Positions 49,301 to 59,717 of a stretch of 64,000 bases of DNA are shown piece after piece; position 1 is the stretch's first letter, and the number at the start of each line of letters is the position of its first letter. Origin of the DNA: Yamagishiella unicocca. Taxonomy: Eukaryota > Chlorophyta > Chlorophyceae > Chlamydomonadales > Volvocaceae. The notes below the pieces were generated by a model, which did not search any database, was not told the origin of the DNA, and saw only the letters and a list, made by a program, of their open reading frames with translations. The stretch is taken from contig BDSL01000006.1 in assembly GCA_003116995.1 (NCBI GenBank), positions 1,488,001-1,552,000 of the forward strand, given 5' to 3'. A program made the translations under genes and the position numbers.

Positions 49301-52300
49301 GCGCATGAACCCCGGGGTGCTGCTGACGGCCGACGACCTGGAGAGGGTCATACCGCTGCTGCAGGTAGGGGGCGGCGCGGTGGTGGCGGTGGTGGTGGTG
49401 GTGGCGGTGGTGGTGGTGGTGGTGAAGGGGCGGTAGTTTCAAGGGCTCCGTGTAGGAAGGCACCATTTCCACATCCTCAGACGAAACATGGCGAACGAAA
49501 ACGGCGGTTTGATTTTTTGTACGGCGGTGTCGTGCATGTACGGGGGTGCCGTGCATGTTGTTGTGGTCTCTCCTGTTTTGACACTCCCCGGCGCGTCACT
49601 GCGCTCACGCCCACCGCCGCCCCCACAGGCCCAGGACCACGACCTGGCCTTCCGCGACATGTTGGTGGCCAACCGCTCCGAAGCCCAGGGCCTCAACTTC
49701 GTCGCGTCGCAGGCCCTCTCCAGCAAGGCGGGCGGGCAGGTGAGGCCGCGGGCGGGTGTTTTAAAACCGAATCCGCGAATCCACGGCTGACGAACCAAGG
49801 GCGGTGGCGGGGAGGGGAGGGTGCGGTAGCGCAAGGGAGAGGGGGAAGAAGAGCCCGGGGAAAGAAGAGCTGAGGAAGTAGAAGACGCGGTAGCACAAGA
49901 GGGAGAAGGCGCGCTGGCACGACACAGACACCCCTAACGAACAACGCAGGCAGCAGCGACGCAAGCAACAGCGTAGCGGGCCGGCGGAAACGGTAAACGG
50001 TAAAAACGGTAAACGGAAACGGAAACGCGGACCTGCCCCCGGTCCCTCCCTCCCTCCCTCCCTCAGGTCATCGTGGTGTTTGTGGTGAACAACCGCGTAT
50101 CCGCGGCGGCGGTGGACGCTGCGGGCCTGGTGGCCCGGCCTGGGCGCGACCGGCTGCACCTGGTCACCTGCGTGAGCAACAGCCTGCAGAAGACCAGCGC
50201 GGAGGAGCTGCTGCGGGCTTACCAGAAGCGGCTGCTGAAGAGCATGGTGGACACGCAGGTGGAGGTCCTGGTGAGTGGTGGAGGCGGCGCTGCGGCGCTG
50301 CGGCATGGTGGCACGGGCGTGGGAGCAGATGCAACGAGATGTGTGATTGCGATAAGGATTTTGGGTTTTAAAGATTTAAACAGTTTTATTAGGAAATGCT
50401 GCTTGAGACGTGCAATGCGGCAAAGGCGGCCCTTGGCAGCCCACTGTTTGCTAGCGTCACCTTCGGTCCTGCCAACCGCCCCCCCCCCCCCATCCGCCAC
50501 GCCTCATCATCCCTCAACAACCCCCCCTCCGCCTCTCCTCCCCAGGTGCGTGGCATGTGGGGCTTGTTGGACGTGATGGACAACTACGTCTCGGCAGTTG
50601 ACGCCCACATGGTGGTTATGGGCTCCCAACACCTAACCTCCAACGACTTCAACTACGTCATCGGCTCCATCACCCTCTCCGCCCTCAAGCGACTCCACGT
50701 GCCGGTCATGGTGGTCACCGCCAACAGCCGCGGCAACCTGAACATCGGAGGCGACTGGACGCCGCCGGGGGCCATGGTTCCGGGGCGTGGCCCCAACGGC
50801 GAGCGCACCAGCACCGGCGGGACGGTGCTGGGCGGCTTAGGGGCGGGCGCGGGCGGCGGCAAGCCGGCCAACAGCGCGCTTCGGTGTCTTGCGCTCGTAG
50901 AAAACCACGCACGCAACATGCTCGCCTTCCTGTGCACGCGGCTGCTGGACAGTAAGCGGGGCGACCGGCTGCTGCTGGCGCAGGTGCAGGTGCGTGCGGG
51001 GGGGTGGGTGGGTGGGGGGTTTGATAAGAGATTCCGCGAATCCACGGCCGACAAACCGAGGGCGGTGAAGGTGACGGGGTGTGGGGGGGTGGAGCGTGGG
51101 GTCCGGGTGTGTATGTGGGGGGTGGTGTGAAGTCCGGTGACACGAAAAACGACAAGATAGTGGGCGCATGGGGGGGCTGCAGGTGGGGAGGAGATGGGAA
51201 GTCCGGTGACACGAAAAACGACAAGATAGTGGGCGCATGGGGGGGCTGCAGGTGGGGGGGAGATGTTGGAGATGGATGGGCTGCGGAAGTGGCCGGTTCG
51301 TGTTAGGTGGTGGAGTTGGTCGTGTTTGATGACGGTGGTGGCGGGAGGGTGGTGGAGTTGGTCGTGTTTGATGACGGTGGTGGTGGTGGCGGGAGGGTGG
51401 TGTTAGGTGCCCCTGCACGCGCTGGGGCTCCGAAACAACCCAAGCAAACAGCAAACAGCAAACAGCAAACAGCAAACAGCAAGGTTTGTTTCCCGAAGGG
51501 CAACCCACTATGCCTGCTATGTTTCTTCTCCATCTCTGATTTTTTCTTATAACCAATGCAACCCACCCCCCTCCCCTCCACTCGCCTCGCATGCCCCGCC
51601 CCCCCCCCGCACCTGCAGGCCACCCGCCACATGACCCGCCAGCAGGCGGCCTCCGTGCGGCGCGCACTGGACAACTTCAACCTCATGGCCGCCGGACACG
51701 GCTTCAGTGTCAACCGGGTGTTGTCGCTGGAGGGGCAGCTGGACGAGGTGTTGGGGGAGGCGGTGGGGTTGCAGCACATTCAGGTGCTGGCGGTGGCGCT
51801 GCCGCAGGTAGGACGGGGGAGCGGGGTGAGCAGGGCGGGGGGACCGGGAGGATGGCGAGAGGGGCGGGGACCGGGTGAAGGGCGGGATAGCAGGGCGGTG
51901 TATAGTGTATGCGGGGCAAGGTGTTGCGGTCCAAGGGGCCTTCCGTACGATGCGCGTCTGTTCGTGCCCCCGCGCCGGGTCTTGCGCTGCCGCCGGCGCT
52001 CGTGGGCTGGAAGTTTTACCGAGAAGTTTCTACCAAGAAGAGCTGGAAGTTTTACCGAGAAGAGCTGGAAGTCTTATCGAGAAGAGCTGGAAGTCTTACC
52101 AACGGGATCCGCTCCTCCCCTCTGCCCCCTCCGCTTCCATGACCCCCCCAGGGCGTCAAGACCATCCCGCCCATGTTGGTCAACCTGCTGCGCTCCTGCC
52201 GAGGTATCACCCTGGTGTACAAGGAGCCAATCGGCGCGAAGCAGCAGCAGGTGCCACGCTCGGGGTTCGGGCCGGGCTCGGCGGCCGCGGCGGCGGCCGT

Positions 52301-52343
52301 CGCGGTCGCGGCCGCAGCCTTGGGAGTCACGACGGGCCACTGA
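43367..52343 (+). CDS. large low-complexity protein with a universal-stress-protein-like domain
   Basis: Exons 43367-43581, 43779-43843, 44170-44332, 44812-44923, 45090-45196, 45633-46258, 46501-47474, 47742-47899, 48071-48863, 49128-49364, 49629-49739, 50067-50270, 50546-50989, 51619-51807 and 52152-52343 join in phase to about 1,529 residues. The true start is unknown; ATG 43370 is the first inside the chain. Seen: a helical charged start (YTGFMLATEKRAFERMVVEQ), a basic segment GYMVAPWRIRMWQARRR, VQTPIIGGALTDDG, a Ser/Pro/Gly-rich middle with a 30-residue glycine run, then folded parts. Residues from 50067-50989 look like the Rossmann-type USP fold: VIVVFVVNNRVS, DRLHLVTCVSNS, VDAHMVVMGSQ, GSITLSALKRLHVPVMVV. 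An earlier segment, LKRENVILVASPLHSG, may be a second related half. Function unknown. Exact phase closure over 14 introns supports the model. Confidence 0.75.
43855..43899 (+). repeat. GGGGA microsatellite
   Basis: About nine GAGGG units lie just after the splice donor at 43844, continuing the purine-rich bias seen downstream of many donors here. Confidence 0.9.
44376..44420 (+). repeat. family C repeat in the stress-protein-domain gene
   Basis: GGCCGTGGATTCGCGGGTTT sits 43 bases after the donor at 44333 in the C-rich orientation, an exception to the usual orientation rule. A family B copy with CGTGTAACCGGGTCTTCTTG is at 44621-44668 in the same intron. Confidence 0.85.
45550..45590 (+). repeat. 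family A/D repeat before an acceptor
   Basis: ACGGTTTTTTCTCGCATCC is followed by ACGGGTCTTCCTCAAATCCC. It ends about 42 bases before the acceptor at 45632. Confidence 0.85.
49765..49803 (-). repeat. family C repeat beside a 5' splice site
   Basis: AATCCGCGAATCCACGGCTG is followed by ACGAACCAAGGGCGG. It starts 25 bases after the donor at 49740. Confidence 0.85.
51023..51266 (-). repeat. family C copy followed by a 69 bp duplicated family B element
   Basis: GCGAATCCACGGCCGACAAA at 51034-51060 is followed by GGGCGGTGAAGGTGACGG. Two copies of a unit starting GAAGTCCGGTGACACG then lie at 51129 and 51198, each reading on through GACAAGATAGTGGGCGCATG. All are in the intron 50990-51618, in reverse orientation after the donor. 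Confidence 0.85.
51308..51481 (+). repeat. direct repeats in the same intron
   Basis: GGAGTTGGTCGTGTTTGATG occurs twice (about 51312 and 51353) with GGT-rich tails, followed by an AACAGCA microsatellite at about 51445-51481. Confidence 0.8.
52008..52101 (+). repeat. 24 bp tandem repeat before the last acceptor of the stress-protein-domain gene
   Basis: Four units built on GAGCTGGAAGTTTTACCGAGAA lie in the intron 51808-52151. The length is a multiple of three and the units stay open on the plus strand, but the exon phase and homology-like text resume only at 52152. Confidence 0.85.
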
Positions 52344-55300
52344 GGCCTTACGTGGTTTGCGGGCTGGGAAGTGATTGGTTGGGGTCGGGAGGAAAGCCGT
52401 TGGTCGGCATTTGAATGGGGTGGGCTACTGTTTATTGGGTGCGAGGTAGCGGCGTATCACTAGCTCTTCTGACCCCCGTTGATTTGTTTTTACGTTTGTT
52501 CATCGGACAGCTTGGTTTTGAACCGCCCGCGTGAGTGGGGTTTAGGCAAACACGGTACGGTTGGGACACGCGGCCGGTGCAACCAACCGCCAGGTTATTT
52601 GGGGGGCCGTTGACGTGGATCCTGTGGATCGTGATGATTCTCTTTGCTTGGATTCTTGGCCTTAGGCGCATGCGGCGCCGCCGCATCATGCACGTGAGCT
52701 GTGTTTTGGGGGGAGCGCGGAGGGGACATGAGTAATACGCGGGTAATTTTATAGTACGGCGCCGCGACCAAGTAGAGAACCTCGGCCTGGGGTTTGGCTA
52801 ATGCGGGCGCGCGAGCGTGACTCATCTTGGGTTTTGGGTCGGGCGTGCGCTTCTCGAAGCAAATAAGATCCTTGGTCGTACAACATTTGCGTACAAAACA
52901 CAGCGGGGCCTGCCGGGCCCTTCCGCCGCGCTGTTGTGTGAAGTCCTCGCCTTTGTGTCCCGCAATTCATATTGGCCGTCTGTTGTCTACTAGAAGGCCC
53001 TGTGTATACGACCAACGGTGCCACCACGAGGCCCCGGTGTTCTCGGCAGGTTCGCCATGGAACGTTATTTGATTGTACGGCAGAGATGGTACTGTCGTGT
53101 CCTCCTCCGGCGAAGCGGTGCAGTGGTGCGTAGACCCGTTGACCCCGTGGTCTCGGAGCCTGGGGCTTGGACGGCACTGGCCACCGATATGCGGCCCCCC
53201 CCCCTGGAGCTGTTGGCTCCTCAAGCAACCGCGCACTGTCCCCGACGATGGAGATGCGCGCTAAGAACATGTCGAGTGTCCCCACGCGCTGCGCTGTAGC
53301 TTTGAACAAGGCCCGGTGTGCGTGGGCCCGGCCGTTTGGAGGGAAGCAAGGAGAAGGAAGGGAGGGAGGCGCGAGCGCGTGCGTGGCGATCGACACGCTG
53401 CATGCGGTGCAGGCAGTTGGGGGGGCCATTGTGCGCCAGTGCCACCCCGTCGTACGGCCGTCGGCGGTTCGCGGGCCCCTAATAAATGATCAGCACGTGG
53501 AGCGTGGTTGTCGTACACCAGGGATGCGCACGTGGATGACGGGGTACGGCATCACGGCGCGCGAAGCGTACGACAGGCTCACGACGTCTTGACCTCCCTC
53601 CTAGGTTGCAGGCGGCGGGTGTTGCGCTGGTGCTGCCGTATTGCTGCCGTGGGACGGATTTGGGGTTCGTCGCACAGTGTATGCCGTGGGAGAGGCCTGT
53701 AAGAGCGGCCTTTGGGGTGGGGGGCACTCGGTCCATTTGCATCGCATTGAGCTCTCTGCAGCCGGCGGCATGAAGATGAGGAAGGGGGGTGTACGGGGAT
53801 GTGGAGGAGTGAGCTGTGTTGTGATTTTGGGGGAGGAGTCGACAACCGACAACCGTACCTGCCGTATATCTTCTCGGGCTGACGATGCAACTGCTGTGGG
53901 GAAAACTTGTGACGCCCTGCCCTGGCCTGCCCTGCCCTACCCTGCCTGCCGAGGGGGCGGCGGCCGCACGGTGAACGCGCGTCTGTTGCTCGCGCGCCGT
54001 CCTGTGTTGGCCTTGTGGGGAGGAGCGCTGGAACGCGGGGCCTTGCGGCCTTGCGAGGAGAGCGCGGCGCGCGACGGGGGTTGACGGAGCGTCAATGGGG
54101 CGCCACGGGCGTGGAGCGGGTGGGCGGGCTGCTCGCGCGGCCGTGCCAGGCGCTCCATGGGGCGTGCCCGCGTGGCGAGGACGTGTGCAGTTTAGTTGTC
54201 GGCGGGGGGAGGAAGGGAGGTTGCCATCTTCGGGGGAGGAGAGGGGAGGTAGCGGGAGTTACGGCTGGCGGAGGGGCGAGGGCCGAGGGCTGAGGGCGGG
54301 TGCGGGGGCGCCGCATGCCATCGCATGATGGCGGGGCGGCCGGGCCGCGCGGCCTGGTCAGCGCAACGGTCTAGGCACCGCAGCATCCGAGGGTTCGTTG
54401 CCCCTCGGTACGGTGCTGCTGTCAGCGGGGCGGGTGCTGCTGTCAGCGCTGGAGTAACGCACTGTCGCTGATCTATCCCGTCCTATGTGGTGTGGTGTTG
54501 CCGGCTGCGCAAGGTTGGGTTGGTGGAGCACTCGGTAGCTCTTTAGGGTTTTTTAGGGTGGGGTGCGGTGGTTCGCCTCGGCACCTGGCGGAGGGTCAAG
54601 GGCCGTTGTGATCCTGCAGACATGCATATTTCTGACAAACTATTTCGAAAACATGGTTGGGCTCTACGTAGGCAATTTGCTGCAACCCCGACTTGCTGGT
54701 GTTTCACACGCACACATGCACCGCTTCACCGGCTACCGTGACGTTCGTTCGGTCGTGCGGTGCAAGCAGCGAACCTGCGGTGGTTCCACTTTGGTCGAGA
54801 GGCAGGGCAGACACAGAGATGGATGCGGATGGATGGCCTCTGCGCCCGTCCTGCATAAACAACCCGCTGCCTCGCCAGCAACACCATAATGACACACAGA
54901 TGAAACAATAATGATTGAGTGCCAGCGTAGCTTTCATGCGCATCATATACCCCTGTGCTTCAACTGGGTGTGCCGACGATGAGGAATTCGGCTTCAAGTA
55001 AAGTCCAGCTAGTCGTGGGCTGTCCATACTGCGTATTCACGACAGCCGGGGAGAGGACAGTCCAGGGATCGGGTCCTAGTGCACAGCAGGAGCTTCCGCG
55101 CAAACAGTAACTAAATGGAGACTTTCAAAGGAGAGATGAGGCAATCACTAAGCTTAGGCGTTCATACGAAACACTAAACACGTATTTGCATATACGTATC
55201 TCCAGGCCGCTCCATAAGGCATCCTCGCCAACCGAAAACGTGGAGCAAAGCCGCGCGCGTCCTAGCTTTCTTGTGAAGAAAGATATCCACACAACGCCGT

Positions 55301-55566
55301 TGTATTGTATGAGCAAAGATGATTACCCAATTGTGGGGCTACACCGCCTACATGGGGCTAGGCTAGCTATCGTACGGAGGGAGGAATTCGTCTTAGAACG
55401 ATTTCATCATTTAGACCCGTCCTGCAAGGCACTAATCGAATCACTGGCATATCAATGAAAGTTCAGATTTATAACATATGTTAATGGTGTCATTTTATTC
55501 CGCCGGAAGGAGTTATACGCGTCTTCTATCCTAACTAGTCGCCTTCTTGCAATAAAGCAAACTGCA
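52344..55566. other. 3' region and intergenic DNA before STPG1
   Basis: No gene was recognised. TGTAA at 53698-53702 is the best poly(A) signal for the upstream gene. From about 54.6 kb the sequence becomes AT-richer and must include the STPG1 promoter. A 90-codon open frame at 55186-55458 shows no known motif. Confidence 0.5.
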
Positions 55567-57907
55567 ATGGCAAGGGAAGGAGATTCGCGAAAGGGGCAGC
55601 TGCTCAAGGGGCCAGTGACCGCGCCCCTCAAGTCGGTGCCCGGCTACAAGCCTGTCAGCTCCATCCCAGCGAAGTTTGAGACGATCTTATACACTGGACC
55701 CAGGTGCATTCTTGCCTCAAATGCTCTGTTTGCAGGCGAACGCCCATAGAACTATGCCGGCGCATGCTGCCCGGCGCCGATTGGCCGGAGTATTGACGTC
55801 GATGCGTTGGACCTGTCATTCCACAGGGAGAAGAAAGGTTTCAGCACTGAGACCAGGCGCTTCCAGGATATGGAGAACGACTTGCCCGGGTGGGTACTTT
55901 CCCCTTACCAACCCAGGCTCCTGCGCCCCCCATATGCGCTCCACGCCGCACGTGACATAGTCGCATCTCGGCAGCCTATCGCTGACACAACTCGGATGCC
56001 TTCCTCACAGGCCGGGCAGCTACAACTCCAGCGCGGTGCCGCTGGATCGGACGCGGACGGAGTCCACAGGGAAAAAAGGGCTGGGACCTATGGCGTCCCA
56101 ATCTCATCGTTTCAAAGACCGCATCCATTACACCGGCCCAGGTCCAGCCGACTACCGAAAACACGCGCCCGCGATTGAGGATAAGAGCTTCAGCAGGGCG
56201 CACGCCACGTCAGCCTTCCAGGACAGGGTAGGCAGGCGGGAAGCGTGATGGCATTCCAGGCTCGAGGAGGCCGCTGGGAAACAGTGAAGCATGCTGGAGT
56301 GCTAAGCTCGGGTGACGGAGCGCCGGACGGGCCGGGTTTGTGCGGCGGGGATGCATTCAGCACACCCCTAAGGCCAGCGCAGGGGTCCGGTTTGGTCATG
56401 TGGCGCACCGCCCCACCCCAAACGTGACACTAACCCGTCCCTCCCCACCGACGGACCTTCCCCCTTCCACACCGGCCTCACACACCCAGTCCCCGGCGCG
56501 CCCTTCGCCGGTGTGTGTTTTGCTTCAACCTCAATCCAATTAACCCCGCGACTCCAACGTCCAACCAACCTGACCCGCAGTCTGTGGGTTCCCTCGTGCC
56601 CCTGGACCGTACGACGCCCCACCTGGGCCCGGGGACATACGAGGGGGCGGGCGTGACCCGCACTGGCGCCCGAGTGGATTACAGCAGCAAGGCGGGCGCG
56701 TCGTCCGCATTCAAGATGTCGGCTGGGCACGAGCTGATCCTGTCGGGCAACTTGGAGGCACCGGCATCCACTAGCTATGATCTGGTGGGTGGTCAGGCTG
56801 ATGGCGCTGGAGGGGGCGAGCAGTGCCCGAGGAGGGTGCAACCCAGAACCCCACATCGATCCCGTCCCGACCCCACCTCGACTCGACCTAATTCGTGTCT
56901 CGATTCCTCCGCCCACCCGCTGGGACTTGCAGGGTGACCCATGGGACAAGACCCAGTCGCTCTCTCGGGGTGCCGGCTCCCGCATGGGGACGTCCTCATT
57001 CGGTGCGGGCGGCGGCCGAGGCGGCGCCTCTGTGGGTTCCATGGCGGCCACCCTGGACTCGCTGTTATTCGGGACACCCTCCGTGGCCGCAAACAAACCC
57101 GACACGGGGCCAGGGCCCGGGTCGTACGAGCTGCAGGAATACTCGTCCATCCGTACGAAGCTCAATCGGCAAGCTAACCGGCCCAGCCCGCAATTCTTCA
57201 CAACGGAGTCGTCCTCGCCGCCGCGGTGCGTACGACAAATACCGAATGGGGGATCTGGGATTGCGGTGTCGCACGGGAGGCAGCCCGCAGAAAGGGGCGG
57301 GTGGAAGAGGGAGGTTGGGTGGTCGGGTGGGTCGGAGTTGGGCCGGGGAGTGCCGCTGAAGGGGGAGAGGGAGCGGCTGGCAGGGTCTGGAAATATGGGC
57401 GGAATAAGGTGGCTGGCTTACGAGGGAGGGGAGCGCGAGCAGCGCCGCCACAAGTCTGGCGGTCTGGCACTGCCCCAGCGAACGCACACAGCAAACACAC
57501 AGCACGGCGGGCTGCGTGTGCCGGGGCCTCAACCCACCGTGGTCTCGCTCCCAACCTACGTGACCCCCTCCGCTTGCCCGCTCGCCTAACCGGATCTCTT
57601 CCTTCCTGTGCGTCCCGCCCGTCCCACCCGCAGGCAGCAAACAAAGCAGGTGCTGGTGAGCGCGGGTGACAAGGTGGCGCACGACTACCTGAAGCCCTCT
57701 CACTCGCCGCTGCACTCGCTCAGCCCGGGCAAGGGCGTCTCGGCGCCCTTCCGCAGCCGTAGCGCGGGCCACGAGGAAATCATTGACCAGCAGTCGTACG
57801 CAGTGTCTTCCAACGCGCCCGGACCCGCCTACTACCAACCTAACACTGGCATCCGCAAGTCGTATCATAAGAACGCCAAGCAGCAGTACATGACGGTGGC
57901 GTTCTAA
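55567..57907 (+). CDS. STPG1: sperm-tail PG-rich repeat protein, STPG1 (MAPO2) type
   Basis: Exons 55567-55703, 55827-55889, 56011-56227, 56581-56784, 56933-57225 and 57634-57907 close in phase to 395 residues. The PG-rich repeats are visible: LPGPGSYN, TGPGPADYR, LGPGTYE, TGPGPGSYE and APGPAYYQP, separated by KKG- and F-containing linkers such as REKKGFSTETRRF and SSAFKMS. The first part (SSIPAKFE, EKKGF, LPGPG) follows vertebrate STPG1 order. Family knowledge: such SHIPPO/STPG proteins are often microtubule-associated and found inside axonemal doublets. A ciliary role here is inference, consistent with a flagellate alga. The second acceptor (55826) was chosen because it joins GPR to EKKG in phase; an alternative at about 55760 would keep more sequence but disrupt the repeat. 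TGTAA follows at 58070-58074. Confidence 0.88.
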
Positions 57908-58069
57908 CTGTGCTTGGTTTGGGTGACGTGTGGGCAGCAGTGAGGAGTTGGCAGTATGCAATGCTTCAGGTAGGAGACGGGCGTGTAGTTTCCAACACGG
58001 GCCAAGCTGTTTTTGTATTAGTAGTATGAGCGAACTTGTTCCGATGACAAATGTGACTGAAACAACATA

Positions 58070-58074
58070 TGTAA
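58070..58074 (+). terminator. TGTAA polyadenylation signal of STPG1
   Basis: TGTAA lies 163 bases after the stop. The convergent minus-strand gene has its own signal at 58348-58352, leaving a short gap between the two 3' ends. Confidence 0.7.
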
Positions 58075-58347
58075 TATGACCGTACTTATGATAGGTTAGG
58101 ATAACTCGGGGGTCTACCAAGTGGACCATAGCTATGTGGCTGCAGAACGTAGGTAGTTTTGGACGACTGGCGATGGTCCACTAGGACCCATATCTCGATG
58201 GTGGTGGGATACTCCACATGATAGAGATTCAAGGGGTATGAAGCGGTGCCACTACAAATCCTAAGGTCTGATCATGAACAAGTGGTTTAAGTTTTGTGAA
58301 TGATAAGGTCTGATTATGAACAAGTGCTGTAAGCTCTGCTTGCTCTG

Positions 58348-58352
58348 TTACA
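58348..58352 (-). terminator. TGTAA polyadenylation signal of the membrane-protein gene
   Basis: TTACA on the plus strand lies 377 bases beyond the stop at 58729. Confidence 0.6.
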
Positions 58353-58728
58353 ATGCTCTTTGCCCGCGCGGAAGTCCACGATACCAAGGTGAAATGGGAT
58401 GAGTGCTTGGTATGCAGGGATGGACCTTCCGCGCACCCGCCAAGGAGTAAGCACCTACTGCACCTAACTGAGGGAGTACACAACGAAACTCACCGCTTCC
58501 ACAAACCTGCCGAAACTTTGCAAAACACCGTGCATCGTTGGGATGAATCCTACCCTGTGCTCTGGATAGCCTAAACGTATCGTGCGCAGACGTCCAGCCA
58601 CAATGCGCCAATCATACACCAATACATGCCATTGCTCGTATAACGGTAGCACCTCCAGTATCCCCAGTCGAAAGCCCTCCTGCAAAAAATGGCACGGATT
58701 CCGCCATCCTAGAATACTACTACTATCA

Positions 58729-59717
58729 CTACTGCCGGGAGCGGAAGCGAATTACGTCCTGCAGCGCTGCGTCTAGGGCAAACTGCATGCCGCGACTGCC
58801 CGTGACTGCGATGAGTCGCCGCACAGCCACAGCTCGCTCAGGGGAGGCCAGGCCGGGCTGGCCTTTCTTAACCAGGAGGCCTTCCAGGTCGCCGAGGACC
58901 ACTGCCCACTCATCATCGAGATCCTCGGCCCGGTATGCGTCAGCAACCGAAACCATGCGTTGGTGCTGCTGCTGTCGCACCTGGAGACCCGGCTCAGCTG
59001 GGTCCGACTGAGGGTTGCGCTGCAGCAGCGGCTCTGCCTGAGGCTCCATGCCGCTAACAGGACCGGGTGGCTGGATTGTTGCTGGAGCAGGGGTTGGCAT
59101 CATGGTGGCAGGGGCGGGGGCGCCGTTGGCAGGAAAGCCGGCGTATGGCTGAGGAACAGTCTGTACCCCTGAACCAGGTGCTGCCGGGTGGACCTGCAGT
59201 AGCGCGAAGCCATGGCTCCCATACGCCGCAGGGTCGGGGTTTAAGCCGTTGTTGGCGCTGCCGCGCAAATTTGTCGGCTTTGATATGCTGCTGTGCAGCG
59301 GCGAGTAGAATAGGTTCTCCGAGGAAGACTGTTTAGCAGGCAGCGGAGGGCTGGCCAGATTGCTGGCCGACGGAGGTCCTCGGGCGACGTCAGTGCGAGC
59401 AACGCTGGTGAAGCCGCCAGCGCTGCTGCCACGCGAGCTAGGTCGCACTTGTGCATGTGGCTTGTTGTTCTGCGGAAAGCCAAATGCAGTTAGGGCGTTA
59501 GAGGTGAGAGCCATTCTACCAATTGGCAACGGTATACTCTTATCCCATCAGCGCGCACCGATCGGCTCCGAAGTATGCATGCGGCAACGGCGTATGTGAG
59601 GAGGCCAAGGATGAAGCCACAGCAGAGGCCGATTGCGAGCCAGGCACCGCCGGCAAGTCCGCCCATCTTCGTTTCCTGTGCATATGAAGTGCCGTCGTCT
59701 TTCGTTAGCGTCAGCAT
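58729..59717 (-). CDS. single-pass membrane protein of unknown function
   Basis: Two minus-strand exons, 59717-59559 and 59469-58729, join in phase to 299 residues. Residues about 21-49 (GGAWLAIGLCCGFILGLLTY and on) form one membrane span with a short N-terminal side (MLTLTKDDGTSYAQETKMG). The following ~180 residues are Pro/Ser/Ala-rich and probably disordered. The C-terminal ~70 residues look folded and helical: VADAYRAEDLDDEWAVVLGD, LEGLLVKKGQPG, AVRRLIAVTGSRGMQFALDA. No family was recognised. The start is the first ATG in frame; a TTG precedes it. The orientation in the membrane is unknown. A volvocine-specific protein is likely but unproven. Confidence 0.7.

Noticed and set aside
55186..55458. 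90-codon open frame upstream of STPG1
   Set aside because: No motif or splice signals. It lies in the AT-richer promoter region, and the opposite strand is similarly open.
55750..55826. STPG1 coding text NYAGACCPAPIG through DLSFH
   Set aside because: It is open in one frame, but including it breaks the phase from exon 1 and separates GPR from EKKGF, which is the expected STPG1 order. It was treated as intron.
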